Below are positions 52,811-62,135 of a DNA stretch of 64,000 bases, piece after piece (the stretch's first letter is position 1; each line of letters begins with the position of its first letter). Under the pieces are notes generated by a model, which was not told the origin of the DNA, made no database searches, and saw nothing but the letters and a program-made list of their open reading frames with translations. The position numbers and the translations under genes were made by a program. The stretch is from NCBI GenBank assembly GCA_902540595.1, contig CACBNI010000006.1, positions 1 to 64,000 of the forward strand, read 5' to 3'. The DNA is from an uncultured Pelagibacteraceae bacterium. GTDB lineage: Bacteria; Pseudomonadota; Alphaproteobacteria; Pelagibacterales; Pelagibacteraceae.

Positions 52811-52839
52811 AAATTAGACGTTTTTTTTCATTCAATCAA
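52811..52839 (-). promoter_or_regulatory. Probable ancestral tRNA-Gly promoter, now orphaned
   Basis: On the minus strand TTGATT (52834-52839), a 17-bp spacer and TAATTT (52811-52816) lie 14 nt before the first base of the tRNA fragment, the same geometry as the functional promoter at 48882-48910. Confidence 0.45.
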
Positions 52840-52877
52840 TACAAAACCATATTAAATGTGTTATGGTGTAATAATAA

Positions 52878-53522
52878 ATGAAAAAAGAAGATCTTCCTAC
52901 GCAGATACCTGTCTTTCCACTAAGTAACTTTATAATCTTTCCAAAAGCAACGGTGCCATTAAACATTTTTGAACCACGTTACATTGATATGATTAATGAC
53001 AGTATGAAATCAAGTAAAACTGTTGGTATGATACAGCCAAAAAGTTCAACAAATGGAAATAATGTTCCCGAATTACACGAAGTCGGATGTTTAGGAAAAA
53101 TAACAAGTTTTAAAGAGACTGAAGATGGACGTTATTTAATTGAATTAAGGGGCTTAATAAGATTTGAAAATATTAAGGAATTAACAACTGAAAAAAAATA
53201 CAGAATTTTAAATGTCAATTATGAAAACTTTATCCAAGATTTAAAAAGTGAAAAAGAAGATCTTAAATTTTCTGACCTTGAATTAATTTTTAAAGATTTG
53301 AAGTCATTATTTGAAAAAAGAGGTTTTATAATTAATTGGAAAGCATTAGAAAAACAAAGCCTTGATGAAACAATAAATGCACTAGCCATGGCATCTCCTT
53401 TCTCACTAGAAGAAAAACAAGTATTATTAGAGTCTAAAAATTTAGATATGAGGAAAAATAAAATTGCTGAAATTTTAAGTACATATACTTATGATATATA
53501 CGATAATACAACTATCCAATAG
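52878..53522 (+). CDS. Lon N-terminal (LAN) domain protein
   Basis: 214 aa. IPVFPLSNFIIFPKATVPLNIFEPRY is the start of the Lon protease substrate-binding domain; GCLGKITSFKETEDGRYLIEL follows. No ATPase or protease part. Such stand-alone proteins are common in alphaproteobacteria, function unproven. First gene to the right of the inserted element. Confidence 0.9.
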   Translation: MKKEDLPTQIPVFPLSNFIIFPKATVPLNIFEPRYIDMINDSMKSSKTVGMIQPKSSTNGNNVPELHEVGCLGKITSFKETEDGRYLIELRGLIRFENIKELTTEKKYRILNVNYENFIQDLKSEKEDLKFSDLELIFKDLKSLFEKRGFIINWKALEKQSLDETINALAMASPFSLEEKQVLLESKNLDMRKNKIAEILSTYTYDIYDNTTIQ

Positions 53523-53523
53523 A

Positions 53524-54591
53524 CTAAAGTAAAGTTCCCCTATCAGCAATTTTTGTAAAGAGTTTATTAATTTTATGATTTTTATTTAACAGTTGAACAG
53601 ATTTACTTAAGAAACTGCTATTCGTTTTTCTCTCAAAATTAAAAAATTCATGGACCAGATCAATACCATTGGAAAATATAAAATTTTTATGTTTTAATTT
53701 GCTTTCGAAATCATAATTTACAGAACTATCTATGTTTAAACCTAAGCTCTGTTTACTTATAATAATTTCTAAAAGAATTTTAACATCACGGATAGTCATA
53801 TTGAAACCTTGGCCAGCAAGAGGGTGAATTCTATGTAATAGATCACCAAAAGCCAATATATGGTCGTGGTAGTATGATCTTAAGCTCAAAGATTTTAGTT
53901 CAAAAGAATTAATTTTTTCAATTTTTAGAATTTTGTATTTTTGATTATACTTTTCAATCAAGTTATTAATATTTTCATTTTTTTTATTGTAAAAAGAATA
54001 AACTACAGATGTTTCTTTTTCAGAGATAGGTAAAAAAGCCAAAGGTCCCAATTTAGTGAAAATCTGAACTGCAATATCATTATCAATTTTTTCATGTTTT
54101 AAAATTGTTGTGTAAGCGAAACTATTATATTTTTTTAAAATTTTTTTACTGAAATATTTTTTTGTAATTGGGCTAGTAAAATCTGTGTTAATAACGAGAT
54201 TATAATTATCTAAAAAATCATAATTTTTTAAGGAATTAATTTTTTTAAAATATTTATCTTTAGATAGGCTTTTTTCTAAAACACCCAAAAGATTTTCATT
54301 TTTAATTATGTAAAAAAGCACATTTTTATTATTTTCGAAATTAATTAGTTTTTCTTTTCTTAAGTTATCTGAAAAAATTTCTATTTTTTTTAATTTCCAA
54401 GCTATTTTGTCTACATTAATTATTGCATCATTAAAAAATTCAATGTTACTCTTAGAAATACCAATGGTTCTTGACCTATTTAATGAACTTATTTTTTTTT
54501 GTGCATAAAGATCCACATATATATTTTGGTTAACTAAAGCTTTTGCTAGAGTTAAACTTGATAAGCCAGCGCCTAGAATACAAACCCTCAT
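53524..54591 (-). CDS. FAD-dependent hydroxylase, UbiH/UbiF-like
   Basis: 355 aa from the ATG at 54591, chosen because MRVCILGAGLSSLTLAKAL places the FAD-binding GxGxxG at the start as in the family; the frame from 54630 adds 13 residues. The second FAD motif is ILAFGDLLHRIHPLAGQGFNM, with the DG-type motif weak. Likely a ubiquinone-ring hydroxylase. Divergent in the middle, so substrate position is unknown. Confidence 0.82.
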   Translation of the reverse strand: MRVCILGAGLSSLTLAKALVNQNIYVDLYAQKKISSLNRSRTIGISKSNIEFFNDAIINVDKIAWKLKKIEIFSDNLRKEKLINFENNKNVLFYIIKNENLLGVLEKSLSKDKYFKKINSLKNYDFLDNYNLVINTDFTSPITKKYFSKKILKKYNSFAYTTILKHEKIDNDIAVQIFTKLGPLAFLPISEKETSVVYSFYNKKNENINNLIEKYNQKYKILKIEKINSFELKSLSLRSYYHDHILAFGDLLHRIHPLAGQGFNMTIRDVKILLEIIISKQSLGLNIDSSVNYDFESKLKHKNFIFSNGIDLVHEFFNFERKTNSSFLSKSVQLLNKNHKINKLFTKIADRGTLL

Positions 54592-54651
54592 ATTATTTTT
54601 AATTTTAACAACAAAAATTAGATGATACAAAGTGATTAAATTGATTCATAT

Positions 54652-56736
54652 ATGGATATTAAAAAAACAGCCAATTTACTGCTTAATTTTGCTATAAAAC
54701 GTCTAGCAGAAATTTTTGGTCTATTTATTTTTTTGTCAGGCACTTTGCTATTAATAGCTTTAATTACATATTCGCCTGAAGACCCTAACTTTATATTTCC
54801 TGATAACACAGAGATTAAAAATTTATTAGGCTTTCAAGGTAGCTTTATTTCAGATCTATTCTTTCAGTCAGTAGGCTTGATCTCTTATTTAATTTCTTTC
54901 ACTTTAATTTTAACCGGTATCAACATATTTAGACTTAAAGAGTTTTTTCTAATTATCGAAAATATTTTTTTTACAATCATTTATTGTGTATTTGGAACAC
55001 TTTTCTTTAGTTTCTTTTATTCTGATGCTTTTACACTTTATATAAATGGAAATGGTGGTTTTGTTGGGAATTATTTTAATCAAACATTTTTAAATTCTTT
55101 AGTTCAAATTCATGAAGCAAGCTCATTTTATGTTCTAATTTTTTTCACTTTTTTGTTATTTTTAATTAGTATCAATTTTAATCCATTTAAATTTTATAAA
55201 TCGATTTTAAATATTTATAATTTCTTTTTTAGAAAAAAAGAAAAAAACTATACTGACAAAAGTGAAGTTATAAGTGAATATATTCCCCAAGATGAAATAA
55301 AAAATCTTATTCAAGAAGACCTTCCATTTATAAAGGCTGAAAATAAAATTAATGAAAAAATAAAATTTAAAATTCCTAGTTTTGATTTATTAAAAGTCCC
55401 AACGAAAAAAGAGAGAGAAAACTTAAATCTAAATGAAACACACAGCTCAGAATTTTTAGAAAAAATTTTATTAGATTTTGGAGTTAACGGGAATATAAAA
55501 AAAGTAAGTCATGGTCCAGTTGTAACTCTTAATGAATTTGAGCCAGCTGCAGGTGTTAAGGTTTCTAAAATTATAAATTTATCAGATGATATAGCAAGGA
55601 ACACAAGCTCGGAGTCTGCAAGAATTGCGACTATACCAGGAAGTAACACCATTGGAATAGAACTACCAAATAATGCAAGAGAGAACGTTTATTTAAGCGA
55701 AATATTGAATACAACAGATTTTAAGAAAAGAGAAATAAAATTACCAATTGCTCTTGGGAAAAGTATATCAGGTAAGCCTATTGTTGGAGATTTATTTTCT
55801 ATGCCTCACCTTCTGATTGCTGGAACTACTGGATCTGGAAAGTCTGTTTGTATTAATACAATTATTTTATCGCTTCTTTATCGACACACTCCAGATAAAT
55901 GTAAATTTATTTTAATTGACCCAAAAATGCTTGAACTTTCAACATACGAGGGGATACCTCATTTATTGTGTCCTGTAATAACAGAAGCTAAAAAGGCTGC
56001 ATCTGTACTTGGTTGGGTAGTTAAAGAAATGGATAGCAGATACAGGCTTATGACTAAAGAAGGTGTAAGAAATATAGATGGTTATAACGTTAAACATAAA
56101 CTTCCAATGCCTTATATTGTTGTAGTAGTAGACGAAATGTCTGACTTAATGCTGGTAGCTGGTAAAGAAATTGAAAATTATATTCAAAAACTCTCTCAGA
56201 TGGCAAGGGCGGCTGGTATTCATATTATTATGGCAACCCAAAGACCAAGTGTTGATGTAATTACAGGAACTATAAAAGCAAATTTTCCAACAAGAATATC
56301 TTTTCAAGTTACATCAAAAATTGATAGTAGAACAATTCTTGGAGAACAAGGAGCAGAACAATTGCTGGGTAAAGGAGACATGCTTTATATGTCTTCTGCT
56401 AATCGAATAGTCAGAATTCATGCACCTTTTGTTTCAGATAATGAGATAGAAAAAATTAACAATTTTTTAAGGTCTCAAGCAGAACCAGATTATGTAGACG
56501 AAATATTAAATTTTGCAGATGAAAAGGAAATTGGGGACAGTGCACATAAAGGTGATAAAGATGAACTTTACCAGGAAGCTTTAGAGATAATTAGATCGGA
56601 GGGTAAAGCCTCCACCTCGTTTTTACAAAGAAAACTTCAAATAGGGTACAATAGAGCTGCAAGAATTATTGATATGATGGAAGCAGATGGGATAGTTAGT
56701 AAGGCAAATCATGTTGGTAAAAGAGATGTTCTTTAA
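54652..56736 (+). CDS. ftsK: DNA translocase FtsK
   Basis: 694 aa: four membrane helices (about 20-45, 80-105, 105-130, 150-170), short linker, RecA-type motor with LIAGTTGSGKSVCINTIILS, KFILIDPKMLELS and YIVVVVDEMSDLM, and a C-terminal gamma winged helix (RSEGKASTSFLQRKLQIGYN). Pumps DNA at septum for dimer resolution. The linker is much shorter than in E. coli, consistent with a streamlined genome. Confidence 0.95.
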   Translation: MDIKKTANLLLNFAIKRLAEIFGLFIFLSGTLLLIALITYSPEDPNFIFPDNTEIKNLLGFQGSFISDLFFQSVGLISYLISFTLILTGINIFRLKEFFLIIENIFFTIIYCVFGTLFFSFFYSDAFTLYINGNGGFVGNYFNQTFLNSLVQIHEASSFYVLIFFTFLLFLISINFNPFKFYKSILNIYNFFFRKKEKNYTDKSEVISEYIPQDEIKNLIQEDLPFIKAENKINEKIKFKIPSFDLLKVPTKKERENLNLNETHSSEFLEKILLDFGVNGNIKKVSHGPVVTLNEFEPAAGVKVSKIINLSDDIARNTSSESARIATIPGSNTIGIELPNNARENVYLSEILNTTDFKKREIKLPIALGKSISGKPIVGDLFSMPHLLIAGTTGSGKSVCINTIILSLLYRHTPDKCKFILIDPKMLELSTYEGIPHLLCPVITEAKKAASVLGWVVKEMDSRYRLMTKEGVRNIDGYNVKHKLPMPYIVVVVDEMSDLMLVAGKEIENYIQKLSQMARAAGIHIIMATQRPSVDVITGTIKANFPTRISFQVTSKIDSRTILGEQGAEQLLGKGDMLYMSSANRIVRIHAPFVSDNEIEKINNFLRSQAEPDYVDEILNFADEKEIGDSAHKGDKDELYQEALEIIRSEGKASTSFLQRKLQIGYNRAARIIDMMEADGIVSKANHVGKRDVL

Positions 56737-57284
56737 TGATAAAATATATTGTTACATTTTTTTTTTTATTTTTCATTACAAATGGTAATACAAATAATAA
56801 AGAAAAAATTATTGAAAATTTAAAGAATACCCAAAATCTTGATTTTAATTTCGAGCAGAATATAAATGGAAAAATTGAAAATGGAAATTGTACTATTCAA
56901 TATCCAAAAAAAATATTTTGTGAATACGCTAAAAGCAATAACAAAATTTTAGTATCAAATGGTAAATCCTTAGTTATTAAAACTATTACGAGTTATTATC
57001 GATATCCACTCAATAAAACTCCTCTTAACTTTATTCTGGATAAAGATTTCTTAATTAATAAAATTAATGTTTTAGATGAAAGAATTGTTGATGGATCTTT
57101 GATCAACTATACAATCAAAGAAAAAGATAGTGAAATTAATGTTTTTTTTAACAAAGAAACCTATGATTTGATTGGATGGCAAAATACAGATGTATATCAA
57201 AATTTTAATATTACTTTTTTATCCTCAATTCGAAAAAACAGAATAATCCCAAAAAATATATTTAAACTCCCAATTCAAAATTAA
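56736..57284 (+). CDS. lolA: LolA-like outer-membrane lipoprotein carrier
   Basis: 182 aa with an N-terminal hydrophobic signal. Beta-rich: LDFNFEQNINGKIENGNCTIQYPKKI is a LolA-type stretch, and IGWQNTDVYQNFNITFLSS near the end fits LolA strands. Follows ftsK with a 1-nt overlap, the usual ftsK-lolA order in proteobacteria. Confidence 0.8.
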   Translation: MIKYIVTFFFLFFITNGNTNNKEKIIENLKNTQNLDFNFEQNINGKIENGNCTIQYPKKIFCEYAKSNNKILVSNGKSLVIKTITSYYRYPLNKTPLNFILDKDFLINKINVLDERIVDGSLINYTIKEKDSEINVFFNKETYDLIGWQNTDVYQNFNITFLSSIRKNRIIPKNIFKLPIQN

Positions 57285-57784
57285 ATATTAATGATTTCAG
57301 TTTTAAATACTTTCATGCCTCTCATCATATAATTATTTAAAGCATTCTTGTGATCTAAAGTACAAGTGTGAACCCAAACTCTACCGATTTTATTTTTAAA
57401 AGATATCTTAATTGCTTCTGATAATAAATATGATCCAAGTTTTTTATTATGATACTCCTCTAAAATACCTAAATAAGCTATTTCAACTTCTTTTTTTTCC
57501 TGATGATAAATTAACTCAAAAAAACCAACCAAATCATCTTTGCATTTTAAAATATAAGTATTAACATTTTTACTTGAAACATAATTTATCCACTGCTCTT
57601 CATTCCAAATTAACCTATCAACCCACTTATGTTTATTACCAATGTTTTTATAGAAAAATTTATTGAGCTGAAAGTTAATTGGATCTAACAAATTTAAAGA
57701 ATAATCTTCAGAAGGCTTAGATCCCTGATTTAGATCTTTAAGAGAAGTTATTTCTAAGTAATTTCTTTTTACTTCTTGTGTCAC
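57281..57784 (-). CDS. GNAT-family N-acetyltransferase
   Basis: 167 aa. The acetyl-CoA motif region is EIAYLGILEEYHNKKLGSYLLSEAI, although the usual Q/RxxGxG/A is altered (YHNKKLGS). Substrate unknown. It shares 4 nt with the upstream HIT gene and overlaps convergent lolA by 4 nt. Confidence 0.85.
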   Translation of the reverse strand: MTQEVKRNYLEITSLKDLNQGSKPSEDYSLNLLDPINFQLNKFFYKNIGNKHKWVDRLIWNEEQWINYVSSKNVNTYILKCKDDLVGFFELIYHQEKKEVEIAYLGILEEYHNKKLGSYLLSEAIKISFKNKIGRVWVHTCTLDHKNALNNYMMRGMKVFKTEIINI

Positions 57785-58146
57785 TCAACCATTTTTCCAA
57801 CTGTTTCACCTCCGAAGAGATGAAAATGTAAGTGTGGAACCTCTTGACCGCCGTGTTCATTGATATTGGCTAAAGCTCTATAACCTTTGCCTACTTCTGT
57901 TGATATACCCAACTTTTTTGCAACAATATTTATACCTTTAAGCAAACCTACCATCTCTTCAGGTGATGCATTTAAACTAAAATCATCTAGATCAATATAT
58001 TTTCCTTTGGGAATTACTAAAGCGTGAATTTTTTTTTGTGGATTAATGTCATGAAATGCTAAAATAAAATCGTCCTCATAAATTTTTTTACAAGGTATCT
58101 CCCCTCTTAAAATTTTAGCAAAGATATTACTGTCGTCGTAGGCCAT
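57781..58146 (-). CDS. HIT-family (HINT) nucleotide hydrolase
   Basis: 121 aa with the histidine-triad HLHFHLFGG near the C-terminus and NIFAKILRGEIPCKKIYEDD at the start, typical of HinT-type purine-nucleoside phosphoramidases. Next to hisE with a 3-nt gap, an arrangement found in other alphaproteobacteria. Confidence 0.94.
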   Translation of the reverse strand: MAYDDSNIFAKILRGEIPCKKIYEDDFILAFHDINPQKKIHALVIPKGKYIDLDDFSLNASPEEMVGLLKGINIVAKKLGISTEVGKGYRALANINEHGGQEVPHLHFHLFGGETVGKMVE

Positions 58147-58149
58147 TTT

Positions 58150-58422
58150 TTATTTTCTTCTACTGTTCAATTCCTTCATAACTTCTTCAATTTTTATTCC
58201 ACTTCTTTCAAGATACATAATTAGGTGATAAAGAACATCTGCAGCTTCATGAATTTTATTTGTATCTTGTTCGACGGCTTCAATTAACTCATTAATTTCT
58301 TCTAAAACTTTTTCTTTTGCTAAAGATTTATCCTCAAGAAGCTTATTGGTATATGAGCCAACAACAGGATTACTTTTTCGTTCTCTAGCAAGGCTTACAA
58401 GATCTTCTAAAATTTTTAGCAT
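58150..58422 (-). CDS. hisE: Phosphoribosyl-ATP pyrophosphatase
   Basis: 90 aa from the ATG at 58422, 1 nt after the hisF stop. MazG-like all-helical domain: VLEEINELIEAVEQDT and HEAADVLYHLIMYLERSG hold the metal-binding Glu and Asp. The longer frame from 58491 lies inside hisF and is not credible. Second step of histidine synthesis. Confidence 0.94.
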   Translation of the reverse strand: MLKILEDLVSLARERKSNPVVGSYTNKLLEDKSLAKEKVLEEINELIEAVEQDTNKIHEAADVLYHLIMYLERSGIKIEEVMKELNSRRK

Positions 58423-58423
58423 A

Positions 58424-59176
58424 CTAAATCCTAACAGGTATGTCTTTTGAAGCCAAATATTGCTTAGCTTGGTTAACAGAATAAGTGCCATAGTGAAATA
58501 TTGATGCTGCTAAAACAGCACTAGCCCCTGATTTTATTCCATCTACCAAGTGATCTAAGGTTCCAACTCCACCAGATGCAATAACTGGAATATTAACACT
58601 AGATGATATCTTTTGCATAAGCTCAGTATCATAACCAGACTGAGTTCCATCTTTATCCATCGAGGTAACTAATAGCTCTCCAGCCCCACATTTTTCCATC
58701 TTAGATGCAAATTCCAGTGCATTTATCCCAGTTGGATTTCTTCCACCATGAGTAAAAATTTCCCATCCACCGTCATTTCTTTTTGCATCAATTGCAACCA
58801 CAATGCATTGAGAACCAAACTTTCTAGAACTATCTTCAACTACTTTTGAATTTTGAACTGCAGCAGTGTTAATTGAAACTTTATCTGCTCCACAATTAAG
58901 CAGTTTGTTTATATCTTCAACACTTCTAACTCCACCACCAACCGTTAATGGAACAAAACAATTCTTAGAAGTTTGATCTACAACACCATAAATAGTATCT
59001 CTATTTTCGTTAGAAGCAGTAATATCTAAAAAACAAATTTCATCTGCCCCACCATTTGAATAAATTTTTGCTTGCTCAACAGGGTCTCCAGCATCCTTTA
59101 AATCGACAAAATTAATACCCTTCACTACACGACCGTTTTTAACATCCAAACAAGGTATTATTCTATTTTTAAGCAT
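58424..59176 (-). CDS. hisF: Imidazole glycerol phosphate synthase, cyclase subunit
   Basis: 250 aa TIM barrel. [18 protein letters not shown] with catalytic Asp11, [18 protein letters not shown] [15 protein letters not shown] with the second Asp, and [13 protein letters not shown]. Works with HisH. Overlaps hisA by 8 nt. Confidence 0.97.
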   Translation of the reverse strand: MLKNRIIPCLDVKNGRVVKGINFVDLKDAGDPVEQAKIYSNGGADEICFLDITASNENRDTIYGVVDQTSKNCFVPLTVGGGVRSVEDINKLLNCGADKVSINTAAVQNSKVVEDSSRKFGSQCIVVAIDAKRNDGGWEIFTHGGRNPTGINALEFASKMEKCGAGELLVTSMDKDGTQSGYDTELMQKISSSVNIPVIASGGVGTLDHLVDGIKSGASAVLAASIFHYGTYSVNQAKQYLASKDIPVRI

Positions 59177-59894
59177 CCAATTCCTTAACTAATTCATCTA
59201 AATTAATATCACCATCATATATAGCTTTACCAACTATAATGCCTTCAATGTTATTGTTATTTAATTCTTTAGCCTTTTTAATGTCAGCTATTGAGGAAAC
59301 TCCACCAGATATAATTACTGGACAATTAGATGTATCAGCAACTTTTTTGGTCTCCTCAAAATTAGGACTTTGTTTCATCCCATCTCTGTTGATATCAGTG
59401 TAAATTAATCTACTAGCGCCAAAGTCATTTACCTCTTTTAAAAAATCCAAAGTTAATTGATTAGTGTTTTCTTTCCAGCCAGATACAGATAAATATCCAT
59501 CTTTAGCATCTAAACCTAAAGCAATTTGATTTGGAAATTTTTGGCAGGCTTCTTTCAAAAAGTTTTTATCTTTAAAAGCTGCACTTCCTAAAATTACTTT
59601 TTCAACACCAATATCTTTATATTTTTGAATGCTTTCAATACTTCTAACTCCACCCCCTACTTCAACATTTAGATCACATTTTCTAACGATTTCTTGAATT
59701 AAATCTAGATTTACTGTTTGACCAGTTAAAGCTCCATCTAAATCAATAATATGTAAGTTTAAAAAACCATGATCTTTGTATTTTTCTGCTTGATCAATTG
59801 GAGATATTTTATACTCAGTTTTATTATCAAAGTCTCCCTTTACTAACCTCACACACTTTTTGTTTTTAATATCTATAGCAGGAAAAATTTTCAT
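59169..59894 (-). CDS. hisA: ProFAR isomerase
   Basis: 241 aa TIM barrel. [48 protein letters not shown] and [13 protein letters not shown] are HisA motifs with both catalytic Asp. The start overlaps the stop of a small lipoprotein gene (ATGA). Confidence 0.97.
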   Translation of the reverse strand: MKIFPAIDIKNKKCVRLVKGDFDNKTEYKISPIDQAEKYKDHGFLNLHIIDLDGALTGQTVNLDLIQEIVRKCDLNVEVGGGVRSIESIQKYKDIGVEKVILGSAAFKDKNFLKEACQKFPNQIALGLDAKDGYLSVSGWKENTNQLTLDFLKEVNDFGASRLIYTDINRDGMKQSPNFEETKKVADTSNCPVIISGGVSSIADIKKAKELNNNNIEGIIVGKAIYDGDINLDELVKELDA

Positions 59895-60034
59895 TTTTTC
59901 ATTCTTATATTTGGTTTACCTGTCACCTTCATTTTGATGTTATTATCTTTTTTTTTTTTATCCAAATCTTTAGTAATATTCATACTTGCACAAGAAAGTA
60001 AAAAGAGTAAAAAAATAAAAAATGAAAATTTCAT
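59891..60034 (-). CDS. Small lipoprotein inside the his operon
   Basis: 47 aa from the ATG at 60034: signal MKFSFFIFLLFLLSC with a lipobox (LLSC, acylated Cys15), then a short very basic tail ([21 protein letters not shown]). Its stop overlaps the hisA ATG and its start is 2 nt after the FkbM gene stop, so it is co-transcribed. Unknown function. Confidence 0.6.
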   Translation of the reverse strand: MKFSFFIFLLFLLSCASMNITKDLDKKKKDNNIKMKVTGKPNIRMKK

Positions 60035-60036
60035 AG

Positions 60037-60804
60037 TTATAAATTAGTATATATATAATCCATTCTCAATTTTGATTTAAATATTTTCTTATATTTATTT
60101 TTAACTAAAAAATTATTTACATCTTTAAAATTTTCGCGTCCAATTTCGACAAGAATCATACATTTATTATTTTTTAAAATTTCGACTAATCCACTTAATA
60201 CACTCAATTCATGACTTTCCACATCTATTTTCATGAAGATTTTTTTTTTTGTTAGTTGAATATATTTGCCACCTACTTTGAAATCTGCTTTAAAAATTTT
60301 AGAGTTTTTTCTATCATGTGAACTATTTAGAATGGTTGAATTTGTTTTTGCAACACCATGTTTATACCAAGTTATCATTTTTTTTTTGGTATTCTCATCT
60401 GATAAACCAAAATTATATATTTTTATATTTTTAAAAGAATTTTTTATTAATGTTTTTCTAAATTTATTATAAGCATCCTTATTTGGCTCAAAAGCTATGA
60501 CTTTTACATTTTTAAATTTATTGGCAAAATAAAACGAAAAATATCCAGAGTTTGCTCCTATATCTAAAAAGTGTGAAAAAAAGTCTTTACTCATCTTGAC
60601 TTCTAAAAAATTGATTGCGTCTTGTTCGTACTCTTTATTCAATATGATTTGTCTATCCACAGGATCTAAAAAATCTAAATAAAATTTAATATTATTAATA
60701 TTGTAGTAACCTTTGTTTTTATTGATCAATTTAGAAATTCTAATACCTAGGGATGGTATTAATCTCTTTAATATTGGAGCTTTTAAAACGAATTTAATCA
60801 TCAA
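60037..60804 (-). CDS. FkbM-family methyltransferase
   Basis: 255 aa. SAM-binding FLDIGANSGYFSFYFA, acidic strand VIAFEPNKDAYNKF, the NFGLSDENTKK stretch and KIDVESHELSVLSGL are classic FkbM features. Members O-methylate glycans or small molecules. It separates hisH from hisA on the same strand, unusual for a his operon. Confidence 0.88.
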   Translation of the reverse strand: MMIKFVLKAPILKRLIPSLGIRISKLINKNKGYYNINNIKFYLDFLDPVDRQIILNKEYEQDAINFLEVKMSKDFFSHFLDIGANSGYFSFYFANKFKNVKVIAFEPNKDAYNKFRKTLIKNSFKNIKIYNFGLSDENTKKKMITWYKHGVAKTNSTILNSSHDRKNSKIFKADFKVGGKYIQLTKKKIFMKIDVESHELSVLSGLVEILKNNKCMILVEIGRENFKDVNNFLVKNKYKKIFKSKLRMDYIYTNL

Positions 60805-60823
60805 ACTAAATGTGGTTATTCAA

Positions 60824-61450
60824 TTATAAATTTATAAAATTATTTATTATTTTGAGTCCTGTAGTATCACTTTTCTCTGGATGAAATTGAGTACCAAAAA
60901 TATTTTCCTTTTCTATGGAACATACTATGTTTGATGAATAATCTGTAGTAGAAGAAATCACATTCTTATCCTCTGGAAGAAACTCATAACTATGTACAAA
61001 ATACATGTGAGATTTATCTTCTATGTCTTTGAAAATTTTACTATCTTTAATAATATTTAATTGGTTCCAACCAATATGAGGAAGTTTGAATTTTCCGTTT
61101 TGGTTGTTAATTTTTGATACCTTGCCTGCTATCCACCCCAAACCTTTTGTTTCTTCTTCCTCATAACCTATATCAGCAAACATTTGTAAACCAACGCAAA
61201 TTCCAAGTAGTGGTTTTTTATTAGTTAAGGCAAATTCATTTAAAGTATCGACCAAACCACTGATCTCATTAAGAGCATTAACGCAACTCTTAAAAGAACC
61301 TTGGCCTGGTAAAACAATTTTATCGCTAAATTTAATCTTTTTTAAATCAGAGGTAACCTCTATATTTACCTTTTTTTTGGCAACCTCCTTGAAGGAGTTT
61401 ATAACTGAGCTTATATTGCCTGAATTATAATCAACAATTGTAACATTCAT
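60824..61450 (-). CDS. hisH: Imidazole glycerol phosphate synthase, glutaminase subunit
   Basis: 208 aa class I glutamine amidotransferase: LPGQGSFKSC (oxyanion), GICVGLQMFAD with nucleophile Cys85, and FGTQFHPEKSD with catalytic His and Glu. Supplies ammonia to HisF. 5 nt after hisB. Confidence 0.96.
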   Translation of the reverse strand: MNVTIVDYNSGNISSVINSFKEVAKKKVNIEVTSDLKKIKFSDKIVLPGQGSFKSCVNALNEISGLVDTLNEFALTNKKPLLGICVGLQMFADIGYEEEETKGLGWIAGKVSKINNQNGKFKLPHIGWNQLNIIKDSKIFKDIEDKSHMYFVHSYEFLPEDKNVISSTTDYSSNIVCSIEKENIFGTQFHPEKSDTTGLKIINNFINL

Positions 61451-61455
61451 TAAAC

Positions 61456-62046
61456 TTATAATGAGCCTTTGGTAGATGGAATGCTTTTTTTACTTCTAGG
61501 GTCCATCTCCAAAGCATCTCGTAAAGATCTTGCTAAACCTTTATAACAAGACTCAATAATGTGGTGACTATTGTCCCCATAAATATTTTCAACGTGTAAT
61601 GTGATGCCAGCAGATTGTGAAAAAGCTTGAAACCATTCTTTAAATAGTTCGGTATCCATCTCCCCAAGTTTTTCTACTTTCAATTTTACTTTCCAAATCA
61701 AATAAGGTCTGTTTGAAACATCGATTGCAACTCTAGTTAAAGTTTCGTCCATTGGAATAAGTCTGTGAGCATAACGCTTAATCCCAACAAATTTTTTTAC
61801 TGCTTTTTTTAAAGCTTCACCAATTGCAATACCGGTATCTTCAGTGGTGTGGTGAAGATCTATGTGTGTGTCTCCTTTAGCTTTAACTTTTAAATCAATT
61901 AAAGAGTGCTTTGATAATTGCTCGAGCATGTGGTCCAAAAAACCTATGCCAGTGTCAATTTGGTACTTTCCTTTACCATCAATATTAACTTCAACACTGA
62001 TACTAGTTTCTTTAGTTTTTCGAGATATTTTTCCTTTTCTAGCCAT
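61456..62046 (-). CDS. hisB: Imidazoleglycerol-phosphate dehydratase
   Basis: 196 aa. [37 protein letters not shown] and [15 protein letters not shown] carry the Mn-binding His clusters. Monofunctional (no phosphatase domain), as in alphaproteobacteria. Leads the his operon, divergent from hslV. Confidence 0.96.
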   Translation of the reverse strand: MARKGKISRKTKETSISVEVNIDGKGKYQIDTGIGFLDHMLEQLSKHSLIDLKVKAKGDTHIDLHHTTEDTGIAIGEALKKAVKKFVGIKRYAHRLIPMDETLTRVAIDVSNRPYLIWKVKLKVEKLGEMDTELFKEWFQAFSQSAGITLHVENIYGDNSHHIIESCYKGLARSLRDALEMDPRSKKSIPSTKGSL

Positions 62047-62100
62047 ATGTTTTTAAAGGTATATATACATAATCACCGTATATCAATATCCCTATCTCTA

Positions 62101-62128
62101 CTTGAAGTATCAAAATTAGTAACCATTT
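62101..62128 (+). promoter_or_regulatory. Heat-shock (RpoH-type) promoter candidate for hslVU
   Basis: CTTGAA (62101-62106), a 16-bp spacer and CCATTT (62123-62128) resemble the sigma-32 pattern (CTTGAA ... CCCCAT). Start of transcription would fall about at the hslV ATG, and no Shine-Dalgarno is visible there, so the message might be leaderless. Confidence 0.4.
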
Positions 62129-62135
62129 GTTAATG

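Larger units (their letters stand above)
52522..52877. other. Non-coding right end of the element
   Basis: This 356-bp gap holds, in order, the phnD upstream region with a weak PHO-box-like pair, the right GTGTC repeats (52671-52703), a short AT-rich stretch, the orphan tRNA-Gly 5' half (52756-52798), an orphan promoter-like sequence, and the start region of the Lon-N-domain gene. I see no ORF worth calling. Confidence 0.75.

Noticed and set aside
58423..58491. Longer hisE start at 58491.
   Set aside because: The extra residues come from within hisF in another frame; the ATG one base after the hisF stop gives a normal HisE length.
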